From positions 1 to 22,779 of the forward strand of contig JAEORI010000070.1 of assembly GCA_016840965.1 (NCBI GenBank): DNA of 22,779 bases, given 5' to 3'. The notes beneath the pieces were generated by a model that was given only the letters and a program-made list of their open reading frames with translations, was not told where the DNA came from and did no database searches. The translations under genes and the position numbers were made by a program. The stretch is from Candidatus Thorarchaeota archaeon (GTDB lineage Archaea > Asgardarchaeota > Thorarchaeia > Thorarchaeales > Thorarchaeaceae). This document shows positions 6,070-11,939 of this stretch, in pieces. Numbering within the stretch: position 1 is the first letter of the stretch; each line of letters opens with the position of its first letter.

Positions 6070-7677
6070 TCAAGACTCTTGTTCTTTGTCAAAAACGTTT
6101 CCTTCAACAAGACCACTACTCAATACTCGTGTAATTTTTACCCGCAGTGGAGTTCCTGTTGTGAATCCACCTCGCACTGTCATTATTGGACCCTCCTCAA
6201 GAGGATAGACCATGGTGAACCCATGATGAGTCTTTGATGGTTCTGCAGCAATCCCGCCTACCACTCTTCCAATGTACTGATCCTTCTTGCTACGATTAAT
6301 CTTCTCAGCTTCTTTTCGCAGAATTTGACCAAACTCGTCTTTTGTGGATGATTCAGGGTAACCTGCAAACGCGGATCCCGGTAATGAACGAAAACCGTAG
6401 AGAATGATTCTCTCTGCACCTGCTTCACTTACTTTCTGCATCATCTTGACTGATTGCGCAGTTGTTTCAGCTGTTTCACCAGGGAGTCCATAGATTAGGT
6501 ATACGAAAGGTTTCATATCATGCACTCTGGCGATACGAACTGCTCGAATAACATCCTCAGGACTTCCACATTTTCCAATTTGCTCCATGTGATATTCAGA
6601 CCCTGTTTCAAGTCCTATATTGGGAGAACTAGAGATTAGGGATCGTTTCAATGTATTAGCGACTTCATCTGTGAAGAGACAAGCTTTCATGTTTTCAATG
6701 CCTATATGGATAGACCCTGCAGAAACCTGTGGTATCGAATTGAGCTTTCCCAGAAGATCGTCAATTGCTACAATATTCGCAGGTGGATTACAGGGATCAG
6801 TCAGAGGTTCACTACCACGCATATAGTCTAAGAAACATGGAGCTTCGAGAGTGATTCTATGCACTCCGAGGTCAAGTAATTCTTTGATTTCTTTAGCAAT
6901 TGAGTTCGAAGTCTTACTTCTTGGAGAACCCCACGTGCCAGGAACACTACAAAATCCACAGCCTGGTGGAATTTCCTCAGGACAGTCCAATCGTATGAAT
7001 GGATCCTCAGCATCACAGTTGCCACACTCTGTACATTGTATTCCTTTATCTAGAGGATACCTTGGTCGATGGAAATTAGAACATCCACGGAGTACCTCAA
7101 CATACACCTTGCAAGCTTGATAGTCATTGTAGTCCGTTATCCTAACAGTTGATGATTGATACCTCTCTGATAGTTCATTTGCTGGGATGAGTTTTCGTGG
7201 CTTATTGATCCTAGGTTTGTCCGATTCAAAATAGGCGACACCATGAATTTCTGTGAGTGGGGTTTTTTCAACCAGAAAATCATTCTTCAGCAATTCATCA
7301 AGTGTGACTTCCCCTTCACCAATCACTAAGACATGAGGTCGAATCTGCTTGAGGACTACGTCAGGCGCTGAAGCAATTGGCCCTCCAAGAATAAATCTCC
7401 CTTTAGGGTGGCTTGTTTTCCAAAATTTGGCTATTTTTTCTACTGTGACTTGGTCCATTGTCATGGCACTGACAGCCAGATGGTCAAACCGCTTCAGAAT
7501 TCCCCTCTTAGAAAGAATTTCCTCAGCCCTGCGGATAGAGCACGGAATGCCATGACGTTCAAAGACCCCTGCGACTGCGCGAGGACCGCAACCAATGGAA
7601 TCCCGAGAGCTTGTACGTTGTCCTGCACCTGCACTGAGCGCATCAACGATTAAAACATGACCGGACATTATCAACAT
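6070..7677 (-). CDS. Radical SAM protein with B12-binding-like N-terminus and interrupted cysteine motif
   Basis: A 535-residue protein, or 532 from the ATG at 7668, which has a better SD (GGATG). Residues 6-150 resemble the cobalamin-binding-like domain that precedes many radical SAM domains (GGPIASA, VIGEGEVTLDELL). The radical SAM core follows: RGCSN at Cys199, and PPGCGFCSVPG with Cys240 and Cys243. These match the family's C-x3-C-x2-C, but the first gap is widened by about 37 residues that carry an extra CTECGNC and Cys232. Later motifs are NIGLETGSEYHMEQIGK, the strand FVYLIYGLPGE and GFRSLPGSAF. The last 65 residues look like a TRAM-type beta-barrel (RVVGGI, PLRVKITRVLSSGLVEG), pointing to an RNA substrate. 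The exact reaction is unknown. Confidence 0.8.
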   Translation of the reverse strand: MLIMSGHVLIVDALSAGAGQRTSSRDSIGCGPRAVAGVFERHGIPCSIRRAEEILSKRGILKRFDHLAVSAMTMDQVTVEKIAKFWKTSHPKGRFILGGPIASAPDVVLKQIRPHVLVIGEGEVTLDELLKNDFLVEKTPLTEIHGVAYFESDKPRINKPRKLIPANELSERYQSSTVRITDYNDYQACKVYVEVLRGCSNFHRPRYPLDKGIQCTECGNCDAEDPFIRLDCPEEIPPGCGFCSVPGTWGSPRSKTSNSIAKEIKELLDLGVHRITLEAPCFLDYMRGSEPLTDPCNPPANIVAIDDLLGKLNSIPQVSAGSIHIGIENMKACLFTDEVANTLKRSLISSSPNIGLETGSEYHMEQIGKCGSPEDVIRAVRIARVHDMKPFVYLIYGLPGETAETTAQSVKMMQKVSEAGAERIILYGFRSLPGSAFAGYPESSTKDEFGQILRKEAEKINRSKKDQYIGRVVGGIAAEPSKTHHGFTMVYPLEEGPIMTVRGGFTTGTPLRVKITRVLSSGLVEGNVFDKEQES

Positions 7678-7735
7678 CCATGAAGGTATTAGTCGGCTCT
7701 TTACTGTTGCCCAACTTCATTTTGCACAGACTCAT

Positions 7736-7747
7736 AGCACTTTTAAG
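7736..7747. promoter_or_regulatory. AT box between the radical SAM and eIF1 genes
   Basis: The divergent 133-bp gap holds one TATA-like block, ACTTTTAAGG on the plus strand and CCTTAAAAGT on the minus strand. It would start transcription about 45 bases before the eIF1 GTG and about 40 bases before the radical SAM ATG, so it could serve both genes. Confidence 0.35.
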
Positions 7748-7810
7748 GCGCTAGGGTTACTTCTTTCGTAGGCAAAAAAGGATTGCCAAAACTAAGGAGT
7801 ACAATGCTGC

Positions 7811-8155
7811 GTGAGCGACGACGAAGGCGGAATTTGCCCGAATTGTGGATTGCCTCAAGACCTATGTGTTTGCGAAACAATAGCACAGGAAGAGGCGAGG
7901 ATTTCTGTAAGTATTGAACGAAGGAAATGGGGTCGCTTGACAACCATCGTCGAGGGTTTTGATAAGAACATCGACCTCAGTGATTTGTCGACCAAACTGA
8001 AAGCCAAGCTCGCATGTGGAGGTGCTGCAAAGCATGGTCACATCGAACTTCAAGGAGACCACCGAGGGTCCATCCAAGATGTGCTTGCCAAACTGGGATT
8101 TCCAGAGGAAATGGTTCAGGTAGACTGGTCGTTTGAAGTAACTGGAAGAAGGTAA
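7811..8155 (+). CDS. Translation initiation factor eIF1 (SUI1) with N-terminal zinc motif
   Basis: The archaeal SUI1/aIF1 protein (114 residues), which binds the small ribosomal subunit and guards start-codon selection. The N-terminus carries a Cys knuckle (CPNCGLPQDLCVC, residues 9-21) typical of archaeal SUI1. The SUI1 fold follows: GRLTTIVEGFD, LSTKLKAKLACGGAAKHGHIELQGDHR and VLAKLGF. It starts at a GTG preceded by AAGGAG at a spacing of eleven bases; the closer ATG at 7804 is out of frame. It converges on the TFB gene. Confidence 0.95.
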   Translation: MSDDEGGICPNCGLPQDLCVCETIAQEEARISVSIERRKWGRLTTIVEGFDKNIDLSDLSTKLKAKLACGGAAKHGHIELQGDHRGSIQDVLAKLGFPEEMVQVDWSFEVTGRR

Positions 8156-8169
8156 CGAATTTCGGTAGG

Positions 8170-8230
8170 TCCTCTGAGGATTAATCCCATTCAATCAGGA
8201 GCGCAGAGACAGTGTAGAGGTTTCTCTCTA
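8170..8230. terminator. Hairpins between convergent eIF1 and TFB genes
   Basis: The 77-bp gap between two convergent stop codons contains two small perfect inverted repeats: TCCTC-T-GAGGA (8170-8180) and TAGAG-6 nt-CTCTA (8215-8230). They could slow or end transcription from either side. There is no long T-run, the usual archaeal signal, so this is weak. Confidence 0.2.
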
Positions 8231-8232
8231 TG

Positions 8233-9201
8233 CTATCCGAGAGTCATCGAATCTATACCAAGCTTCTTGACGATCTCCTTGTATCGATTCCGAACAGTGA
8301 CCTCAGTGACGCGTGCAACCTCAGCTATCTCACGTTGAGTCCTGCGTTCATCAAGCATAATTGATGCCACATAGATAGCTGCTGCGGCTAAGCCAAGGGG
8401 GTCCCTTCCTATAGTGAGACCAATATCCCTACTTCTCTGAAGGATCTCTACAGTCCGTAGTTGTACTGGGCTCGATAATTCAAGCTGCGAGGCAAAACGG
8501 GAAATGTAATCGATGGGATTACTGAGAGGTATTTTGATAGACAGACTCCGTAAGAGTAATCGGTAGCACTGACCGAGCTTCTTCTTGTCCACCCTTGATG
8601 CATCTGCAACCTCATCCAATGGGCGTGGTTTCATCCTGATTCTGCATGCAGCATAGAGGGTTGCAGCGACCATTGCCTCAATAGACCGACCTCTTACAAG
8701 TTTTTGAATGATAGATTTTCTGTACAACAATGCTGCCAATTCACGTATTGGACCGGGGATTCCTAATTGTGATGATAGACGCTCAAGTTCTGACATTGCC
8801 TGAGCTAGATTCCGGTCCATTGAACTATGTACACGAGATCGTATCTGCCATTTTCTCAACCTATAGATTTCAGACCGGCGAGTAGGACTGAGTTTCTTTC
8901 CAGAGGTGTCTCGATCTCTCCAATCAATAACAGTTGAGAGACCCTTGTCGTGAACAGTATATCGAATCGGAGCCCCAACACGACTACGAGCATCACTCTC
9001 TTCCGAACTAAAAGCCCTCCACTCTGCCCCAGTATCAATCCTGTGATCTGACAGAACTAATCCACACCCACCGCAAACACGTTCACCCCGAGTCGCATCC
9101 TCGACAACAGATACCGAACCACATTCAGAACACACAAGTGGTTCAATGCTGGCATCGGAAACGGTACCCTTTCTATCAGTAGCTTCGCGCGTACGGTCCA
9201 A
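8233..9201 (-). CDS. tfb: Transcription initiation factor B (TFB)
   Basis: Archaeal TFIIB homologue (322 residues), which bridges TBP-bound DNA and RNA polymerase. In order: a zinc ribbon (C24SEC27 and C43GGC46), the B-reader/linker (about 58-110, EWRAFSSEE, RVGAPIRYTVHDKGLSTVI), and two cyclin-fold repeats (about 125-215 and 220-318). The second repeat ends in the helix-turn-helix that reads the BRE (TQREIAEVARVTEVTVRNRYKEI). The TTG start at 9201 is secured by a very strong SD (GGAGGAG) five bases upstream. It is full length. Confidence 0.97.
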   Translation of the reverse strand: MDRTREATDRKGTVSDASIEPLVCSECGSVSVVEDATRGERVCGGCGLVLSDHRIDTGAEWRAFSSEESDARSRVGAPIRYTVHDKGLSTVIDWRDRDTSGKKLSPTRRSEIYRLRKWQIRSRVHSSMDRNLAQAMSELERLSSQLGIPGPIRELAALLYRKSIIQKLVRGRSIEAMVAATLYAACRIRMKPRPLDEVADASRVDKKKLGQCYRLLLRSLSIKIPLSNPIDYISRFASQLELSSPVQLRTVEILQRSRDIGLTIGRDPLGLAAAAIYVASIMLDERRTQREIAEVARVTEVTVRNRYKEIVKKLGIDSMTLG

Positions 9202-9260
9202 TGTCTCTCCTCCGTTGCTGGTGGAACCGGAAAAATCCGTCAGAATTCACTGTGTCATCA

Positions 9261-9320
9261 TAGTTTTAGAGACAGTCTCCCGGAACCCACAAAATACCAA
9301 ACGAAGAAAGAGCTTTTAAT
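9261..9320 (-). promoter_or_regulatory. tfb upstream region: two TATA-like boxes and a palindrome
   Basis: Two candidate boxes lie upstream of tfb on the minus strand: CTAAAACT (about 9262-9269) and ATTAAAAG (9313-9320). They give leaders of about 40 or 90 bases. A perfect palindrome, GAGAC-A-GTCTC (9269-9279), abuts the nearer box where a BRE or repressor site would lie. Confidence 0.35.
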
Positions 9321-9390
9321 GTTTCTGAATTAACCGATGGTGGTTTCGACGTATCACGAAGCTTGTTTGAACATGCACAAAAGTGTCTAA

Positions 9391-10320
9391 TTAGGTTGTC
9401 CTCTCATGGCCTCGCTCGGTTATGATGACTGTATGCTCATGTTGAGACACAAATTCTCCCTTTTCTTCAGTAAGTATATGATGTCCAAAGAGTGCGCCAT
9501 TCTTTTCTAGCTCCTTGATAGCCATTTCAAGCGAAGCAGGAGACATCTGTTCAGCAAGCCATCTTTTGGCAAATGGAAACTCTTTGTATTCTTTCCTAGC
9601 AATACCTAAGAACTGCTTAGTTCCTTTGAATCGTACTGGAACTCTGACTGGAAGAAGTTGATATATTAGTGGTCGTGGTAGATCAGTTATATTTCCAGAC
9701 CCAGTGCTAGCGAATGTTTCAATGGCATACACCTCGCCTTCCTCTACAAGAACTTCTGCTTTGCCAGAAACACAGGGAACTTGCTTCTCAGCGTGAAGCT
9801 CGTATTCTTTCAGTTGGTGTCCAGATAGTTGTTTTATTGGCTCAAATCCAGCATTGTGAATCGTGTCCTCAATCAACGCCCCGATTGTATTGAGTTTTGC
9901 ACCGGGACGCATCATCTGAACAGCCACATTTGTAGCATCAACCGCTGCTTTAACAAGCGCTTCATGATCTGGATTTAATGCGATTGTGAATGCAGTGTCA
10001 GCGATACAACCATCAACATGTGCTCCACAATCCACTGTTACAAGATCTCCTTCCTCAATGACGGTCTCATCATTAAGTGGAGAAGTGTAGTGGGCAGCTA
10101 TATTGTTAAGAGCTACATTGCAAGGAAATGATGTGCCAGATGAGTGTTCGCGAATATAATTCTCAACCGTATCAATAATATCAATGACCTTTGTGCCTGG
10201 TTTCACCATGGGTCGTGCTAGATCTAAGGCTTCGCGAGCAACTACACCAGCTCGTCGCCACTTGTCCCAGGGGTCTTCTGACACGTTATTCGTATTGTCT
10301 ACAGGCTTTTCATCAGCCAT
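9391..10320 (-). CDS. map: Methionine aminopeptidase, type II
   Basis: Removes the initiator Met from new proteins in the cytosol. The protein is 309 residues, the archaeal type II size. All five metal ligands can be placed: Asp97 and Asp108 (VDCGAHVDGCIADTAFT), His168 (LSGHQLKEY), Glu201 (VYAIETFAS) and Glu302 (TVIITERG). His77 in NIAAHYTSP is the usual substrate-binding His. The ATG at 10320 has GGTGA four bases upstream. A TATA-like box and an inverted repeat precede it. The Roadblock/LC7 gene lies upstream on the same strand, 60 bp away, but the box between them suggests separate transcription. Confidence 0.96.
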   Translation of the reverse strand: MADEKPVDNTNNVSEDPWDKWRRAGVVAREALDLARPMVKPGTKVIDIIDTVENYIREHSSGTSFPCNVALNNIAAHYTSPLNDETVIEEGDLVTVDCGAHVDGCIADTAFTIALNPDHEALVKAAVDATNVAVQMMRPGAKLNTIGALIEDTIHNAGFEPIKQLSGHQLKEYELHAEKQVPCVSGKAEVLVEEGEVYAIETFASTGSGNITDLPRPLIYQLLPVRVPVRFKGTKQFLGIARKEYKEFPFAKRWLAEQMSPASLEMAIKELEKNGALFGHHILTEEKGEFVSQHEHTVIITERGHERTT

Positions 10321-10339
10321 GAAATCACCAACTGTATCG

Positions 10340-10367
10340 CTTGTCAGAGGTTGACAAGATAAAAGTG
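10340..10367 (-). promoter_or_regulatory. map promoter: TATA-like box with adjoining inverted repeat
   Basis: On the minus strand a TATA-like ACTTTTATC (10359-10367) is followed directly by a perfect 7-5-7 inverted repeat, CTTGTCA-5 nt-TGACAAG (10340-10358). The repeat covers the expected transcription start. This arrangement is typical of a repressor site that blocks polymerase loading, or of a hairpin at the 5' end of the message. The regulator is unknown. Confidence 0.45.
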
Positions 10368-10380
10368 ACGGAAAGGCAAG

Positions 10381-10776
10381 CTATGCAAGAACCTTCTCAA
10401 TGCGTTTAGCAATTCGGGTCATCATGAAGAACATGTAGCCTATGTTTGCACGTTTAGTTGTAAGGACAGCAAGGATAGCATCGGCACCCGCATCACAAAT
10501 TATGACATAACCTGTTTCACCCTCAATGAGCATTCGCACAAGAGGGCCCCGCTTGAGTTGTTTGAAGACCTTTCGTGTAGCCTCTTGAATTTGGGTGGAT
10601 CTTCCTGCTATCACATCCTCGTCGGGCACATTCTTTTCATCAGTCCCTTCAGGGTAGTGAGAGCAAATTGTGAGACCTTGTGATTTTGAGATGACAGCAC
10701 TTGCTTCTACATTGCCTTGGGATGCTCGGCTCAAGTCTACTAAAAGCTCATTCAACATTTCGGTCTTTGAGGACAA
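10381..10776 (-). CDS. Roadblock/LC7 domain protein
   Basis: A 131-residue single-domain Roadblock/LC7 protein. The fold runs: N-terminal helix (EMLNELLVDLSRA), strand pair (EASAVISKSQGLTICSHYP), middle helix (TQIQEATRKVFKQL), strand pair (LVRMLIEGETGYVIICDAGADAILAVLT), and C-terminal helix (GYMFFMMTRIAKRIEKVL). In bacteria and archaea such proteins partner Ras-like GTPases; in eukaryotes they occur in Ragulator and dynein. They are abundant in Asgard archaea. No GTPase is in the window. The TTG at 10776 is preferred over the ATG at 10758 because GGGAGG lies eleven bases ahead and a TATA box (TTTAAATA) lies about 50 bases ahead. Confidence 0.88.
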   Translation of the reverse strand: MSSKTEMLNELLVDLSRASQGNVEASAVISKSQGLTICSHYPEGTDEKNVPDEDVIAGRSTQIQEATRKVFKQLKRGPLVRMLIEGETGYVIICDAGADAILAVLTTKRANIGYMFFMMTRIAKRIEKVLA

Positions 10777-10823
10777 GATAAGGCAATCCTCCCGTGGCGT
10801 CTTTAGTCCAATGGATTGTCAAG

Positions 10824-10832
10824 TATTTAAAC
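10824..10832 (-). promoter_or_regulatory. TATA box for the Roadblock/LC7 gene
   Basis: Minus-strand GTTTAAATA overlaps the stop codon region of the GGGP synthase gene, about 50 bases ahead of the TTG at 10776. It implies a leader of about 27 bases holding the GGGAGG SD. This is a good match to an archaeal TATA box. Confidence 0.5.
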
Positions 10833-11600
10833 TCTCTTGGCGCCTTCTGTCTTAAGTCCCTTAATTATTTTCGCTAGCTCGGCGCCTTTGTCACCTTGAA
10901 CGTGCTTTTCAAGGTAAGTTCCTTGTACCACGATGGACGCTCCAGCCTTGACTGCGGCTACTACTGATTTCTCATCATTAAAACCACCGCCTGTGATGAC
11001 GGGGATTTCTATGAATTTTGAAACAGTTTCAATCATCTCAAGTGGCACTCCTCCGCCTTCTGCCCCGCTACCAGCCTCTAGGTACACCAGTTTCATTCCT
11101 AGAAGCTCTGCAGCAATAGCATACATAGCAGGAAGTTTTGGCTTATCTCTTGGAAAAGGCTTTGCATCTCCCACCCATGCTGCTGTCTTACCAGGTGCAA
11201 CGATAAGATAGGCCATCGGAATCGCTTCAATTTGCATCAACTTAATCTTTGGTGCAGCGAGTGCCTGGGCACCAATGATATAGTACGGGTTGGTGCTATT
11301 AAGAAGCGTCATGAAAAACATGGCGTCAGCTTTTTCTGACACTCCTGTTATATTGCCTGGAAATAGAATTGTAGGAATGTCAACTGCTTCGCATATCTTC
11401 TCGCATGCATCATCAATCACACCAAAGATGGTGCTTCCACCAATCATGATTGCATCGCTTCCAGCTTTTTCGGCTAGACTAGCAATCTCCACAACGTTTT
11501 CAATTCTAGTAGATAGTGGATCAGGGTCCAGAAGTGAGAAGTGGCAAGCACCGTCGGACTCGAGCTTTTCAGTGATATATTTCCACACTTTGCCGGCCAT
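10827..11600 (-). CDS. Geranylgeranylglyceryl phosphate synthase
   Basis: Joins geranylgeranyl diphosphate to sn-glycerol-1-phosphate, the first committed step of archaeal ether lipids. The protein is a TIM barrel of 257 residues from the ATG at 11600. Motifs include FSLLDPDPLST, IMIGGSTIFG, ILFPGNITGVSEKADAMFF, SYNP-type STNPYYIIG, YLEAGSGAEGG and VITGGGFNDEKS (phosphate-binding Gly-rich loop), and AGASIVVQGTYLE. This start has a GGGAGG SD seven bases upstream and gives the family's usual length. The reading frame is open for another 108 codons upstream, but that stretch does not resemble the family and spans the promoter region. Confidence 0.95.
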   Translation of the reverse strand: MAGKVWKYITEKLESDGACHFSLLDPDPLSTRIENVVEIASLAEKAGSDAIMIGGSTIFGVIDDACEKICEAVDIPTILFPGNITGVSEKADAMFFMTLLNSTNPYYIIGAQALAAPKIKLMQIEAIPMAYLIVAPGKTAAWVGDAKPFPRDKPKLPAMYAIAAELLGMKLVYLEAGSGAEGGGVPLEMIETVSKFIEIPVITGGGFNDEKSVVAAVKAGASIVVQGTYLEKHVQGDKGAELAKIIKGLKTEGAKRV

Positions 11601-11715
11601 TGAATAGCCTCCCAAATGTAGGTGTTTCGCCCTTGTCATGCTTTTTACACTTTTGGTAAACTCCCAAAATATGTTCTGATTTAAATTGTGACCAGAATTG
11701 CGTTGTTCCCAGTAT

Positions 11716-11737
11716 TCAGACAAATCATTTTGTCTGA
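11716..11737. repeat. Perfect 9-bp inverted repeat with 4-nt spacer
   Basis: TCAGACAAA and TTTGTCTGA are separated by TCAT, near the middle of the divergent region. It could bind a dimeric regulator or form a stable hairpin in RNA. Confidence 0.6.
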
Positions 11738-11774
11738 TTGATGCAGGATGAGCGAGTCGATCTTTACATAGACA

Positions 11775-11815
11775 GGTCCATTCATAATACTTGGATATTT
11801 GTTCGATAATGGACC
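11775..11815. repeat. Perfect 8-bp inverted repeat with 25-nt spacer
   Basis: GGTCCATT and AATGGACC are separated by 25 AT-rich bases, about 65 bp upstream of the hdrA1 TATA-like box. It could be a pair of half-sites for a regulator. Confidence 0.5.
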
Positions 11816-11939
11816 CAAATGGAACGATTTTTTCTGTAACTGAAATATCGTGAAGTGATTTGTGTTTGTTATTCTCAACCTTTATTACCAGTGTTGGATG
11901 AAGCTGTAAAGATGTGTTCTGCAAAACGAGGACTGGTAT

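Larger units (their letters stand above)
11601..11939. promoter_or_regulatory. 339-bp divergent control region between GGGP synthase and hdrA1
   Basis: No convincing gene lies here. Toward GGGP synthase (minus) there are TATA-like GTGTAAAAAG (11641-11650) and ATTTAAAT (about 11679-11686). Toward hdrA1 (plus) there is CTTTATTA (11880-11887), giving a leader of about 30 bases with GAGG eight bases before the ATG. Between them are two perfect inverted repeats: TCAGACAAA-4 nt-TTTGTCTGA (11716-11737), and GGTCCATT-25 nt-AATGGACC (11775-11815). The region is AT-rich and long compared with the other gaps, which suggests regulation. Confidence 0.5.

Noticed and set aside
9240..9261. C/D box RNA on the minus strand (ATGATGA, then CTGA eleven bases later)
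   Set aside because: No second C'/D pair follows at the right distance, so it is likely chance in the tfb leader.
11601..11924. 108-codon N-terminal extension of GGGP synthase
   Set aside because: The ATG at 11600 has a strong SD and gives the normal family length; the extension is polar, unlike the family, and covers the promoter and both inverted repeats.
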